This document shows, piece after piece, positions 46,350-55,502 of a DNA stretch of 64,000 bases. Both the position numbers and the translations under genes were made by a program. Source of the stretch: Streptomyces sp. NRRL WC-3618 (GTDB lineage: Bacteria > Actinomycetota > Actinomycetes > Streptomycetales > Streptomycetaceae); assembly GCF_001280005.1 (NCBI RefSeq), contig NZ_LGDW01000155.1, positions 1 through 64,000 of the forward strand, given 5' to 3'. Position 1 is the stretch's first letter. The number at the start of each line of letters is the position of its first letter. The notes below the pieces were generated by a model. That model had not been told where the DNA came from and searched no databases. It was given only the letters and a program-made list of their open reading frames with translations.

Positions 46350-48068
46350 TTGCCGAGCCCGCTCGACCACGAGTTCGTCAGCGCGGTGGCCGCGGCCGCC
46401 GACCGGTCGGCCGTCCCGATGGCGACCGCGCCCGACGAGGAACCCGTCGGTGTGCCGCACCGTGGTCTGGCGCGCAGGGTGAAGACGCTGGTCGCGGCGT
46501 ACCGTTCCCCGGATTCGGCACTGCACGGCAGCAGCCGGGCCGTCGCCGCCGCGATGACCCACGTCCGGGCGCTGCGGGCCACGCAGACCACCACCGGCCT
46601 CTTCGCCGGCGGCGACAATGTGCAGTCACCGCCGGACTCCGCCTTCAGCGTCAACGACGTGTGTGACGCGCACGTCCTCGCCGTCGGCGCGGGACCGGAA
46701 CTGCACGACGTCACGGCGGCGCTCGCCGAGATCGCCGGCGCCGCCACGGGGAGTCTCCTGACCGGTGGGGTGCACACCCCGAACCACCGCTGGGAGCTGT
46801 GCGCGGCGCTGGCCCGCCTGCACCGGTCGTTCCCCGACGACCGGCTGCTCGCCCGCGTCGAGGAGTGGCTCTCCGAGGGCGTCGACATCGACGCGCAGGG
46901 CCTGTATTCGGAACGCAGCGCCGGCTACGCGTCCCATGTGACCAACCCTGCGCTGCTGTTGCTGGCCGAAGTCCTCGACCGCACCGACCTGCTCGACGCC
47001 GTCGAACGCAACCTCGCCACGACCCTGGACCTCATCAGGCCGGACGGCACTGTGGAGACCGTCCACTCACGTCGGCAGGACCAGAACCACCCGTTCCCGC
47101 TGGCGCCCTACCTGCCGCACTACCGGCTGCTCGCGATCCGCACCGGCCGGGGCGACTTCGCCAGGCCGGCGCGATTGGCGGCCGCCGGCGGCATCGACGA
47201 CCCCGACCTCCTCGCCCAGACCCTCCTCACCCCGGACCTGAGCCGCGAACTGCCGTCCCCGCACGCGGAGAAGCTCCCGCGCGCCCGGTACCTCAGCACC
47301 GCACGCCTCGCGCACCACGCTTCGGCCACCGCGCACACCGTGGTGTACGGCGGCTCCGACGTGCCCGTGCACCGGCGCATCCGCTCGGGCCTCGCCTGCA
47401 ACCCCACCTTCCTGCGCCTGTTCGCCGGTGCCGCCGTCCTTGACGCGGTCCGTCTCTCCCGCGGCTTCTTCGATCTGGGTCCGTTCCGCGCCGCCGACAT
47501 GCGACGGCTCGCCGACAACCGGTACCGGCTCACCGAAACCCTCACGGCCGCCTACTACCAGCCGCTCCCGAAGGACCGGAGGCGGGACGACGGCGACTAC
47601 CGACTGGTGGACGACGGACGCTTCTCGGCCGCGATGGCCTTCCCGGACCGTCCTCGGGACGAGGTCTCCCACACGACCCTCGTCGAGGTGGACCTGCGGG
47701 AGGACGGTGCCGACCTGCGGATCGACATCAGCGGCCCCCCGGTGCCCTGGGCCCTGGAACTGACCTTCCGGCCGGGCGGAGTGCCCGAGGGCGCAGTCCC
47801 GATCGGCGACGAACGCTGGTGCCTGACGACCGGCCTGATGACCTACCGGGCCGGCGACGACGAGATCCGGGTCGAGGTAGACGTCGAGGCGGGCGAACCG
47901 CTCGCCGGGCCGGACCGGAGTGACGTACTGCGGTACGACCCGGGGCAGGATCACACGGTGGTGCGCGGCACCGACGCGACGACCGGGAACCGCGTCCACA
48001 TCGGTGGACTCGGCCCGCACACAGTGGCCGTCGCACTGCGCGCCCACCGGCCCACCCCCGTTGTGTGA
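46350..48068 (+). CDS. Uncharacterised protein, possible heparinase-like (alpha/alpha toroid) enzyme
   Basis: A 572-residue protein, apparently cytosolic. The TTG at 46350 follows AAGGACTGACC at good spacing, 2 bases after the permease stop. The first 380 residues are helical with blocks TPNHRWELCAALARLHR, DAQGLYSERSAGYASHV and RPDGTVETVHSRRQDQN, which recall the alpha-helical part of heparinase II/III-type lyases. The last 190 are beta-rich (LRIDISGPPVPWALELTF). It could cleave the imported oligosaccharide. The family is not certain and no catalytic residue can be named; the context is the main support. Confidence 0.7.
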   Translation: MPSPLDHEFVSAVAAAADRSAVPMATAPDEEPVGVPHRGLARRVKTLVAAYRSPDSALHGSSRAVAAAMTHVRALRATQTTTGLFAGGDNVQSPPDSAFSVNDVCDAHVLAVGAGPELHDVTAALAEIAGAATGSLLTGGVHTPNHRWELCAALARLHRSFPDDRLLARVEEWLSEGVDIDAQGLYSERSAGYASHVTNPALLLLAEVLDRTDLLDAVERNLATTLDLIRPDGTVETVHSRRQDQNHPFPLAPYLPHYRLLAIRTGRGDFARPARLAAAGGIDDPDLLAQTLLTPDLSRELPSPHAEKLPRARYLSTARLAHHASATAHTVVYGGSDVPVHRRIRSGLACNPTFLRLFAGAAVLDAVRLSRGFFDLGPFRAADMRRLADNRYRLTETLTAAYYQPLPKDRRRDDGDYRLVDDGRFSAAMAFPDRPRDEVSHTTLVEVDLREDGADLRIDISGPPVPWALELTFRPGGVPEGAVPIGDERWCLTTGLMTYRAGDDEIRVEVDVEAGEPLAGPDRSDVLRYDPGQDHTVVRGTDATTGNRVHIGGLGPHTVAVALRAHRPTPVV

Positions 48069-48117
48069 CCCCGCCCAACCACGCCATGGCCACCCCAGGC
48101 ATGAAGGATTGATCCCC

Positions 48118-49956
48118 GTGCACCTCACGCACCAGCGCGGCCCCCTCCACGACCTGCCCGACAGCCCGGAGGCGTACGACGCGGTCCTCGCCGACGTCGT
48201 CGAGCAGGCCCTCGCGCGCCTCACGCCCGAGGGCAACCTCGAACACCCCGACAGTGTCGACGACATCGGCGACACCTCGCTCGGCATCACCTCGCTCCTC
48301 GCACTCGCCTGGCAGCGCGGCAAGGACCCCCGGCTGCCGGAAGCGGTGCACCGCAGCCTCGCCTTCCACCTGCGAGAGCGCGTCTACACCGAGGACAACC
48401 CCGGCTACCCCAACCTGAGGGTCCGCAACTCCGGTCTGCCGTACGCCCGTTACACCCTCGCGACGGGCGCACACCCCATCGGCGACTGGCCCAGTACCGT
48501 CTGGGCGCTGCTCCAGGCCGTCAACGTGCTCGACCTGGCCGACGGCCTCGTCGACGACACGCAGCGCGCACGGCTGCTGGAGGTGGCGCGCGGCTACTGG
48601 CGCTGGCTGACCGAGGCGACCTTCTTCAATCCCCAGGAGGCGGGCAACCAGGCGATCGGCTGTGTGGTCGGCGGCCTGATGCTGGCACGCCAACTGCCCC
48701 CGCCGGAGGGGGAGCCGGTCCGTGCCCGCGCCCTGGAGCTGTACACCGACAAGATCCACGCACACCGGGTCCGCGACCGCGGCGCACTGCTGCCGCCCGA
48801 GCACGGCGGCGCCTACGACAACAACTACGGCCCGATCTCCCTGTCCTTCCTCGCCCAGGCCCACCGGATCAGCGGTGAGGAGATCTTCGCCGAGGACGGC
48901 GACGCCCTGGCTCGCTACATCGACGCCCGCCTCACCGGCGGCGGGTTCGACAACGGCGGCCCCCGCTACAGCGAGCAGCACTCCGCCTTCGAGTCCGTCC
49001 TCGGCCTGCGCTACTTCGGCGCCCGTATCGGCTCCGACCTCGGCCGCTACCGGTGCGACAGCCGTTGGGCCCGGCACGCGGTCAACGCCGGCGGCGGGGT
49101 CGACGGCCACTTCGCGTGGATGCTGATCTGGCAGATCCAGGACACCACCCGCTGGCACCGGGAACCCTCCGAGGCCCCCGTCCGCCACCAACTGCGCGCG
49201 GGCACGGTCTCGGTCGCCTTCGACAGTCACGTGACCCCGACGGTCGTGGAGGCCGCCGGAACGTACTACCTGCCCGCCGCCGTCAACCGTCAGCACGGCC
49301 ACGGCCCCGTCACCGAGGGCTTCCTGCTGTGCCGCCCCATGGGCGAGGTCCGCGTACGGGACGTACGCACCGCCGCCCTCGCCGCCAAGCTGGTCACCAA
49401 GCCGGTCGTCGGCCGCGACCACGTCCTGCGCCACCTCCGGTCCCTGTACGTCACGGACGGCACGACCCTGTGGGTCACCGTCGCCGTCGAACACTTCGAC
49501 GGCACCCCGTACCTGCTCGCCGGCCTGCCGTACGCCACCGACGACGGCGACCGGATCCGCCGGACGGCGCAACCCGGGGACGTCGTCTCGGCGGGCCCCT
49601 TGCGTCTGACCCACCCGCAGTCCGCCGGGGTGGAGCACTTCGACGCCCGCTCGGACATGTCCCAGGAGCGGGCGGCCTTCGCCCTCGCGGCGGACCCACG
49701 CGGCTACGGCAACCCCGACGAGGGCTGGCGCCACCTGGTCAGCTCCACGGCACTGGAGGCAGACCCCGCCCCCGGCGCGCCGGAGGGGCTGAGCGTCTTC
49801 GCCGTACGGTACGGCGGCGCCGACGACGCCGAGTTCACGCCGGTCTTCGAGACCACGCCGGAAGGTCTGCGGGTGCGCACGGAGGCCTTCACGGCCGTGA
49901 TCGGCGACGCGGCGGGCGACGCCCACGGCGAACCGGAGCTGACGCTTCTCGACTGA
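48118..49956 (+). CDS. Uncharacterised helical-plus-beta protein, companion of the previous gene
   Basis: A 612-residue protein, GTG start after GAAGGATT. The first half is helical (WLTEATFFNPQEAGNQAIG, PEHGGAYDNNYGPISLSFL, YSEQHSAFESVLGLRYFG) and the second half is beta-rich with FLLCRPMGEVRVRD. The layout parallels that of the preceding gene and of toroid lyases or hydrolases, but I cannot assign a family. The gene is the last of the ABC operon and ends at a strong terminator. It has no signal peptide, so it probably acts on imported sugar. Confidence 0.7.
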   Translation: MHLTHQRGPLHDLPDSPEAYDAVLADVVEQALARLTPEGNLEHPDSVDDIGDTSLGITSLLALAWQRGKDPRLPEAVHRSLAFHLRERVYTEDNPGYPNLRVRNSGLPYARYTLATGAHPIGDWPSTVWALLQAVNVLDLADGLVDDTQRARLLEVARGYWRWLTEATFFNPQEAGNQAIGCVVGGLMLARQLPPPEGEPVRARALELYTDKIHAHRVRDRGALLPPEHGGAYDNNYGPISLSFLAQAHRISGEEIFAEDGDALARYIDARLTGGGFDNGGPRYSEQHSAFESVLGLRYFGARIGSDLGRYRCDSRWARHAVNAGGGVDGHFAWMLIWQIQDTTRWHREPSEAPVRHQLRAGTVSVAFDSHVTPTVVEAAGTYYLPAAVNRQHGHGPVTEGFLLCRPMGEVRVRDVRTAALAAKLVTKPVVGRDHVLRHLRSLYVTDGTTLWVTVAVEHFDGTPYLLAGLPYATDDGDRIRRTAQPGDVVSAGPLRLTHPQSAGVEHFDARSDMSQERAAFALAADPRGYGNPDEGWRHLVSSTALEADPAPGAPEGLSVFAVRYGGADDAEFTPVFETTPEGLRVRTEAFTAVIGDAAGDAHGEPELTLLD

Positions 49957-49980
49957 GAAGGCGGACGACCCGAAACGTAC

Positions 49981-50016
49981 GAGGCCGAGCAGCCCACCCG
50001 CCCGCTGCTCGGCCTC
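49981..50016. terminator. Bidirectional hairpin terminator
   Basis: Perfect 13-bp arms GAGGCCGAGCAGC and GCTGCTCGGCCTC with a 10-base loop, between the end of the utilisation operon and the convergent kinase-like gene. Confidence 0.88.
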
Positions 50017-50026
50017 CGCGCGTCGC

Positions 50027-50686
50027 TCAGATCCGCGTCTCCACGACCAGATCCGCCCGGTCCCGGGTCGCCGCCACCAGATCGGCGTTGCGCTGGTCGG
50101 TGCCCAGCACCCACGCGAGGGCGGTGGCGTGGTCCTTGCCGAACTCCTCGTGCCGGGCGACCAGCCGACGGACCCGCTCGTCCTCGTCCAGCGCGCAGAA
50201 CCACACCTCGTCGAGCTGGGCCCGCACCCGCGACCACGAACCCTCCGTCAGGAGAAGGTAGTTGCCCTCGGTGATGACGAGCCGCGCCGACGGAAACACC
50301 GGGATCGCCCCCGCGACCGGCTGCTCCAGCACCCGCTCGAACCCCGGCGCGTAGACGATCTCCCGGTCGCCGTTCTCCCGCAGTCGCCGCAGCAGCGCCG
50401 CGTACCCCGCCGCGTCGAACGTGTCGGGCGCGCCCTTGCGGTCGCGCAGGCCCAGCCGCTCCAACTCGACGTCGGCGAGATGGAAACCGTCCATCGGCAC
50501 ATGGGCGACCCAGGGCGAGCCGTCGCCGTTCAGCGCCCGGACGAGCCGTTCCGCGAGCGTCGTCTTGCCCGAGCCGGGACTCCCGGCGATACCGAGCACG
50601 GCACGCCGGTCACCGTGGACCAGCGCCCTGGCCCGGCCCAGGAGTTCGTCGAAGGTGGGTGCGGGGGAGGAGAGAGGGCGTTCCAC
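50027..50686 (-). CDS. Nucleoside/nucleotide kinase family protein (uridine-kinase-like)
   Basis: A 219-residue P-loop kinase: Walker A GIAGSPGSGKTTLAERL, then HVPMDGFHLADVELERLG (D-G-F-H motif of the phosphoribulokinase/uridine kinase/PanK group), APGFERVLEQPVAG and ITEGNYLLL (Walker B-like), with a lid DEDERVRRLVARHEEFG. It phosphorylates a small hydroxyl substrate, perhaps a nucleoside or a sugar such as fructose. It is followed by a serine hydrolase on the same strand upstream (13-base gap). Confidence 0.9.
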   Translation of the reverse strand: MERPLSSPAPTFDELLGRARALVHGDRRAVLGIAGSPGSGKTTLAERLVRALNGDGSPWVAHVPMDGFHLADVELERLGLRDRKGAPDTFDAAGYAALLRRLRENGDREIVYAPGFERVLEQPVAGAIPVFPSARLVITEGNYLLLTEGSWSRVRAQLDEVWFCALDEDERVRRLVARHEEFGKDHATALAWVLGTDQRNADLVAATRDRADLVVETRI

Positions 50687-50699
50687 GCGGCCGAGTCTC

Positions 50700-51809
50700 T
50701 CACCCGGACAGACCTTCGTAGGCGGCCGCGACCATCAGGAAGGCCCGGTCGTCACCGGGGTCACCCGAGTTGATCATGCGGTTCATGACGTACGCCACCG
50801 TCAGGCGCGCGTCCATGTCGACCAGGACCATCGAGCCGCCCCAGCCACCCCAGGAACAGGTGCGGGGGTTGGGGAGCTGGTCGGACAGGCTGTACCCCAT
50901 GCCCCAGCGTATGGGCCCGCCCAGGACCGAGTCCGTCCCGTTGAACTGTTCCTCCAGGACGCGTGCACAGCCCGCCTCCGACAGCAGCCGTACGCCTCGT
51001 GCGGTGCCCCCGCAGGCCAGTACCGACTGGACGGCGGCGACCGAGCGGGCGTTGCCGTGGCCGTTCGCGGCGGGGATCTCGGCGCGCCGCCAGGCCTCGG
51101 TGTTGGCGGTGCCGGCCACGATGGGCGGGTTGCCGGGGCGGTCGGGTTCCGCGTCCGGGTCGCGCGGACGCTCGGCCGGGGGAATCACGGGCGTGACGCG
51201 GTGGTCGTGCTCGGCGGACAGCCCGATGTGGAAGTCGGCGCCGAGCGGCCCGGCGATCTCCTCGGCGAAGAAGGCACCCAGGCTGCGGCCGGTGATCCGG
51301 CGGACCACCTCGCCGAGGAGGTGGCCGTAGGTGGAGGCGTGGTAGCCGGCCTCGGTGCCGGGCTTCCAGGCCGGAGCCTGGGCGGCGAGGCGGGCGGTGG
51401 CGGTCGGCCAGTCGTAGAGGTCCTCGATCGTCATGGGAGCGTCCCAGGTGGGCAGGCCCGCCGTGTGGCCCAGCAGATGCCGTACCCGGACGTCGTCCTT
51501 GCCGTTCGCCGCGAACTCCGGCCAGTAGCGGGCGACCGGCGCGTCCAGGTCGAGTTCACCCCGGTCGGCGAGGACCAGCGCGCACAGCGCCGTCATCGTC
51601 TTCGTCGTGGACCACGTGTTGGTGATCGTGTCGCGCTGCCACAGGTCGGTACGCGCCTCGTCCGTGTGGCCGCCCCACAGGTCGACCACCGGCTCGCCGT
51701 CCAGGTACACCGCGACGGACGCGCCCACGTCCTTGTCGTTGAGCGATGCCGTCAACGCCTCGCGCACGGGCGCGAACTGGTCGGTGCACGTGCCGAGTGT
51801 CTCCACCAT
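50700..51809 (-). CDS. Serine hydrolase of the beta-lactamase (class C / EstB) family
   Basis: A 369-residue protein with the catalytic STTK (SxxK) in NTWSTTKTMTAL, a YHASTYGHLLGEVV (Y-x-S) segment and a CSWGGWGGSMV loop in place of KTG. No signal peptide is visible, so it is likely an intracellular esterase or peptidase rather than a secreted beta-lactamase. A start at 51809 is supported by an upstream purine stretch. It probably shares a transcript with the kinase-like gene downstream. Confidence 0.9.
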   Translation of the reverse strand: MVETLGTCTDQFAPVREALTASLNDKDVGASVAVYLDGEPVVDLWGGHTDEARTDLWQRDTITNTWSTTKTMTALCALVLADRGELDLDAPVARYWPEFAANGKDDVRVRHLLGHTAGLPTWDAPMTIEDLYDWPTATARLAAQAPAWKPGTEAGYHASTYGHLLGEVVRRITGRSLGAFFAEEIAGPLGADFHIGLSAEHDHRVTPVIPPAERPRDPDAEPDRPGNPPIVAGTANTEAWRRAEIPAANGHGNARSVAAVQSVLACGGTARGVRLLSEAGCARVLEEQFNGTDSVLGGPIRWGMGYSLSDQLPNPRTCSWGGWGGSMVLVDMDARLTVAYVMNRMINSGDPGDDRAFLMVAAAYEGLSG

Positions 51810-51895
51810 GGCGCGATCGTAGCCAGGCCCCGTGGACGCGGGCCACCGCTTATTCTCCGGCCCCGCACCCGGCTGATGCCCGGCTCATGTCCCGC

Positions 51896-52303
51896 TCATG
51901 TCCGGTCGATGTGCACGTTCGTCGACTTCACGCGGGCCGTGGCCTCCACCCCGACCTCCAGGCCCAGTTCCTCCACGGCCTCCCGGGTCAGCAGCGACAC
52001 CAGCCGGTGCGGGCCCGCCTGGATCTCGACCTGGGCCGCCACATCACCGAGTTTCACGGCCGTGACGATGCCGGCGAAGGCGTTCCGGGCGGAGGTGTAC
52101 GACGGCTCCTCCTCGCCGGAGCCCGTGCCCGCGCCGGAGCCCGCCAGCTCGATCGAGAAGGCGGCCAGATCCCGGCCGTCGATCAGGCGTCGTCCGCCCT
52201 CGTCGCGGTGGGTCTTCACCCGGCCCGCGTCCGCCCACCGCCTCGCGGTGTCGGGGCTCACGCCCAGCAGACGGGCGGCCTGACCAATGGTGTAGGACTG
52301 CAT
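51896..52303 (-). CDS. HTH / Mop (TOBE) domain regulator
   Basis: A 135-residue protein: MerR-like helix-turn-helix at the N terminus (YTIGQAARLLGVSPDTARRW) and a TOBE/Mop domain at the C terminus (NAFAGIVTAVKLGDVAAQVEI, GLEVGVEATARVKSTNVHI). Such fusions bind oxyanions such as molybdate in the Mop fold. It is divergent from the permease gene at 52419. Molybdate-dependent control is a fair guess, but no transporter for it is nearby. Confidence 0.88.
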   Translation of the reverse strand: MQSYTIGQAARLLGVSPDTARRWADAGRVKTHRDEGGRRLIDGRDLAAFSIELAGSGAGTGSGEEEPSYTSARNAFAGIVTAVKLGDVAAQVEIQAGPHRLVSLLTREAVEELGLEVGVEATARVKSTNVHIDRT

Positions 52304-52418
52304 ACGCGCCAACCTAGCTCGTTCCCCGATCTCGCAAAATGAGCAACCTTGCCCGTCCCGGCGTACTGGAGTGGCAGGGAACGCACGCAGCACAGCCACG
52401 CCCGGAGGTACCTCGCCC

Positions 52419-53453
52419 GTGAGCACCACCAAAGCGGCCCCGCCAGGGGCCGGCCACCGCGACGCGGAGGCTCCGCCGGACCGGGCGAGCGGCGAGCAGC
52501 AGGGCTGGCAGTTCAGCTCGCCGCTGGTCCTGACCATGCTGCTGATACTCGTCGTCGCCTCACAGGGGGCGATCCGCCGGGCGGTGTCCGCGCCGGTGAT
52601 GCAGAGCTGGATGACGGTGTTCGTCGCCGTCGTCGTACAGGCCCTGCCCTTCCTCGTCCTCGGCGTGCTGCTGTCGGCGCTGCTCGCGGTGTTCGTACCC
52701 CCGTCGTTCTTCGTCCGGGCCCTGCCCAGCCGGCCCGCCCTCGCGGTACCGGTCGCGGGGATGGCCGGAGCGATCCTGCCCGGCTGCGAGTGCGCGTCGG
52801 TGCCGGTGGCCGGCGCGCTGGTGCGGCGGGGGGTCGCCCCGGCGGCGGCGCTGGCGTTCCTGCTCTCCGCCCCGGCGATCAACCCGATCGTGCTGACCGC
52901 GACCGCCATCGCGTTCCCCGGCAAGCCGGAGATGGTCGTCGCCCGGTTCGTCGCGAGCCTGCTCGCGGCGTGCGCGATGGGCTGGCTCTGGCAGCGGCTC
53001 GGCCGCACGAACTGGCTGCGCCCGCCGGCCCACCCCTCGGACGAGGGCCTCGGCAAGGCTGCCGCGTTCTGGAACTCCGTACGGCACGACGTGATGCACG
53101 CGGGCGGCTTCCTGGTCGTCGGCGCCATGGCCGCCGCCACCCTGAAGGCAGTGGTCCCGGCGAGCTGGCTGAGCCTCGCGGCGGACAACCCCGTGGTGGC
53201 GGTCCTCGCGCTCGCCGTCCTCGCGGTGCTGCTGTCGATCTGCTCGGAGGCGGACGCGTTCGTCGCCGCGTCCCTGACCCAGTTCTCGCTCACGGCCAGA
53301 CTGGCGTTCCTCGTGGTCGGCCCGATGATCGACCTGAAGCTCTTCGCCATGCAGACGGGCACCTTCGGCCGCGGTTTCGCCCTCCGCTTCGCGCCGGCCA
53401 CCTTCGTCATGGCCGTGGCGTCGGCGGTCCTCGTCGGGACGGTGCTCCTGTGA
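52419..53453 (+). CDS. DUF318/UPF0718-family permease
   Basis: A 344-residue membrane protein with about eight helices. It contains the family core LPGCECASVPVAGALVRRG and LSAPAINPIVLTATAI, plus the late LSICSEADAFVAASL, repeated halves typical of the family. The GTG at 52419 has GGAGG 10 bases upstream; a GTG at 52371 is less supported. Its stop overlaps the start of the TIGR03943 partner (GTGA). In Streptomyces this pair is often linked to zinc-responsive genes, and the zinc-free L32 follows here. Confidence 0.9.
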   Translation: MSTTKAAPPGAGHRDAEAPPDRASGEQQGWQFSSPLVLTMLLILVVASQGAIRRAVSAPVMQSWMTVFVAVVVQALPFLVLGVLLSALLAVFVPPSFFVRALPSRPALAVPVAGMAGAILPGCECASVPVAGALVRRGVAPAAALAFLLSAPAINPIVLTATAIAFPGKPEMVVARFVASLLAACAMGWLWQRLGRTNWLRPPAHPSDEGLGKAAAFWNSVRHDVMHAGGFLVVGAMAAATLKAVVPASWLSLAADNPVVAVLALAVLAVLLSICSEADAFVAASLTQFSLTARLAFLVVGPMIDLKLFAMQTGTFGRGFALRFAPATFVMAVASAVLVGTVLL

Positions 53454-54211
53454 ACCGGCAGGCACAGGCGGTCGTCCTGTTCCTGGTCGGCGGGGCGATG
53501 GTGCACGCCGGCACCACCGACCTGTATCTGCGCTACGTCAAGGCGGGGCTCCAGCCGATGGTCGTCGGCGCCGGCGCGGTGCTGATGGTGGCCGCGCTGG
53601 CGACGGTCTGGTACGAGCGGAAACTCGCGAAGACCGGCCCCGACGACAAGGCCGACGCCCACGACAAGGACATGGACGCCCACGACAACGGGGGTCACAT
53701 CCACCGCGAACCCCGGGTCTCCTGGCTCCTGGTCCTGCCCCTGTTCGCGCTGATCCTGGTGGCCCCGCCCGCCCTGGGCTCCTACAGCGCCCTGCGCACG
53801 GGTACGGCCCTCCAGGCGCCGTTGGCCTACGCGCCCCTGCCCTCCGGTGACCCCGTACGCCTCAGCCTCGTCGACTACGCGGGCCGCGCGGCCTACGGTC
53901 ACGGACGCTCACTGGGTCACCGGCGGATCGTCATCACCGGGTTCGTCGCGCTCGACGGCAAGGGCACCCCGTACCTCGTCCGGATGGCCCTCAACTGCTG
54001 TGCGGCGGACGCCCAGCCGGTCAAGGTCGGGCTGACCGGCCGGATCCCCCCGGTGCTCCAGCCAGACACCTGGCTCGAACTCACCGGCACCTACACGGAC
54101 CGGCGGACCAAGGACCCGGTGAACCACGGCGTCATTCCGTTCTTCGACATCACCGGGGCCAAACCGGTGGTGACGCCGCGTGACCCGTACGACGAGAGCT
54201 GGAACAACTGA
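53450..54211 (+). CDS. TIGR03943-family membrane partner of DUF318 permease
   Basis: A 253-residue protein with two N-terminal helices and one central helix, a His/Asp-rich loop between them (KADAHDKDMDAHDNGGHIHR) that could bind metal, and a C-terminal soluble domain with PYLVRMALNCCAADAQPVKV. It overlaps the permease stop and is translated together with it. This family is always paired with DUF318 permeases. A role in metal handling fits the loop and the adjacent C-minus L32; it is inference. Confidence 0.9.
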   Translation: MNRQAQAVVLFLVGGAMVHAGTTDLYLRYVKAGLQPMVVGAGAVLMVAALATVWYERKLAKTGPDDKADAHDKDMDAHDNGGHIHREPRVSWLLVLPLFALILVAPPALGSYSALRTGTALQAPLAYAPLPSGDPVRLSLVDYAGRAAYGHGRSLGHRRIVITGFVALDGKGTPYLVRMALNCCAADAQPVKVGLTGRIPPVLQPDTWLELTGTYTDRRTKDPVNHGVIPFFDITGAKPVVTPRDPYDESWNN

Positions 54212-54244
54212 GGCCGGGGCCGGGCACTTTGGCGGGGCGGCGGG

Positions 54245-54409
54245 TCAGGGCCGGAGCAGCCCGCGCTCGTACGCCTTGACCAGCCGCTGCGGCACCATGT
54301 GCGCGACCCCGTCGACAGTGACCGCCACCAGCTGGGTGGTGGTCGCCTTCCACTGGGCGCGGCGGTGACGGGTGTTGCTGCGGGACATCTTCCGCTTGGG
54401 AACGGCCAT
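54245..54409 (-). CDS. rpmF: Ribosomal protein L32, cysteine-free (C-minus) paralogue
   Basis: A 54-residue L32: [20 protein letters not shown] is the strict bacterial L32 N terminus. The canonical zinc-ribbon CxxC...CxxC is fully absent; the C terminus is [19 protein letters not shown] instead. Such C-minus ribosomal proteins replace their zinc-binding forms when zinc is scarce and are repressed by Zur. It is convergent with the DUF318/TIGR03943 pair and has a palindromic element upstream. Too short for most gene-length filters, but unmistakable. Confidence 0.95.
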   Translation of the reverse strand: MAVPKRKMSRSNTRHRRAQWKATTTQLVAVTVDGVAHMVPQRLVKAYERGLLRP

Positions 54410-54449
54410 GGGAATCCTCCTCGGTTGGCAAGCGAGACAGGACGCTACA

Positions 54450-54469
54450 TGAAAATGGATCCCATTAAC
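54450..54469 (-). promoter_or_regulatory. Zur-box-like element upstream of L32
   Basis: TGAAAATG...CCATTAAC around a GGATCCC centre, 41 bases before the L32 start. It recalls the TGAAAATGATTTTCA type of Streptomyces Zur boxes in its left arm but is longer and imperfect in the right arm. Zinc repression would fit the C-minus protein. Confidence 0.45.
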
Positions 54470-54523
54470 AGTGGTGAACGTGTGGGGCGGGTGACGCTGT
54501 CTGTGTCATGACTCCCTGGGGGT

Positions 54524-55486
54524 CTACGGATGCGGCTGTGCTTCGGGCGACCCCTCCCCGGACAGCCAGTCGGCGACGGACTGGGCGATCGGCTGCCCGG
54601 TGTCCATCTCGACGAAGCCGAACTGGCCCGACTGGTTGCATTCGAGGAACCACCAGACCCCGTCGCGATCCTCCGCGAAGTCGAAGGCCCCATAGGCGAG
54701 TTCGGCCTCCCGCAGATACCGGTGCACGGCCTCGGCGAGCCGCGTCGGCACGTCGACCGGTCGCCACGGCTCGTCCGAGGGTGCGAACCGGACATCGATG
54801 TCGTCGGGATGCGCGTCGGGTGCGACGGCCTTGCGGGCGGCGAGGACGCGGTCGCCGACCGCTGTCAGGCGGACGTCGGCCCGCTTGTCGACCCGGCGCT
54901 GCAACAGGGTGGGCCCGAAGGCGACGGCGGCGAAGTCGACGTCGGGTGCCACCCGGCTCGTCGGCACCACCCTGGGCGGCTCCTGTGGATGCGACCCGGA
55001 GACGGGTTTGACGACCAGATCGGGAAACCGCCCCGCGAAGTCCCGGGCCGCCTGCGGGAACGTGGTGATCAGCGTGGCCGGTACGGGGAGTCGGCTGCGT
55101 TGGGCGAGGTGCAGCTGCCAGGGCTTGTGGCGGGCCCGGGCGGCGGCGTCGGGGTGGTTCATCCAGCGCGCGCCGGTGCCCCGGAGCATGCCGTAGAAGG
55201 CCTGCGAGGCCTCCTCGGTGAGCCAGCCGGACGGCTCGCCGGCCCGCGTGCCCGGAACCCCCGGCCTGCGCACCCAGACGGACCGCAGCCCGTCCATGCC
55301 CACCAGCCTGCCCCCGACGGACAGATGCCCGCGAAAAGCGCCGTGCGCGTACTCGCCGGAGAGGGCGACAGTGCCGGGCAGATCGGCGGGATCGAGCCGG
55401 ACCACGGGAACACCGGTGCCATTGAGTCGGGCCACCACGAGATCCGCCGTCACATCGTGGTCGGACGTCAGAACCAGGACCGTCAT
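54524..55486 (-). CDS. ATP-grasp RiPP maturase (graspetide ligase, SAV_5884/TgmB type)
   Basis: A 320-residue ATP-grasp ligase that should form side-chain ester or amide bonds in a precursor peptide. N-terminal pre-ATP-grasp region (VLVLTSDHDVTADLVVARL), central PDLVVKPVSGSHP (ATP-binding Lys) and the metal motif WWFLECNQSGQFGFVE (Glu282, Asn284). The W-F-L-E-x-N-x-x-G-Q pattern is typical of graspetide ligases. It follows the precursor gene by 16 bases on the same strand. No methyltransferase of the usual third type is adjacent. Confidence 0.9.
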   Translation of the reverse strand: MTVLVLTSDHDVTADLVVARLNGTGVPVVRLDPADLPGTVALSGEYAHGAFRGHLSVGGRLVGMDGLRSVWVRRPGVPGTRAGEPSGWLTEEASQAFYGMLRGTGARWMNHPDAAARARHKPWQLHLAQRSRLPVPATLITTFPQAARDFAGRFPDLVVKPVSGSHPQEPPRVVPTSRVAPDVDFAAVAFGPTLLQRRVDKRADVRLTAVGDRVLAARKAVAPDAHPDDIDVRFAPSDEPWRPVDVPTRLAEAVHRYLREAELAYGAFDFAEDRDGVWWFLECNQSGQFGFVEMDTGQPIAQSVADWLSGEGSPEAQPHP

Positions 55487-55502
55487 CGTGTCAGGTCCAC
55501 GC

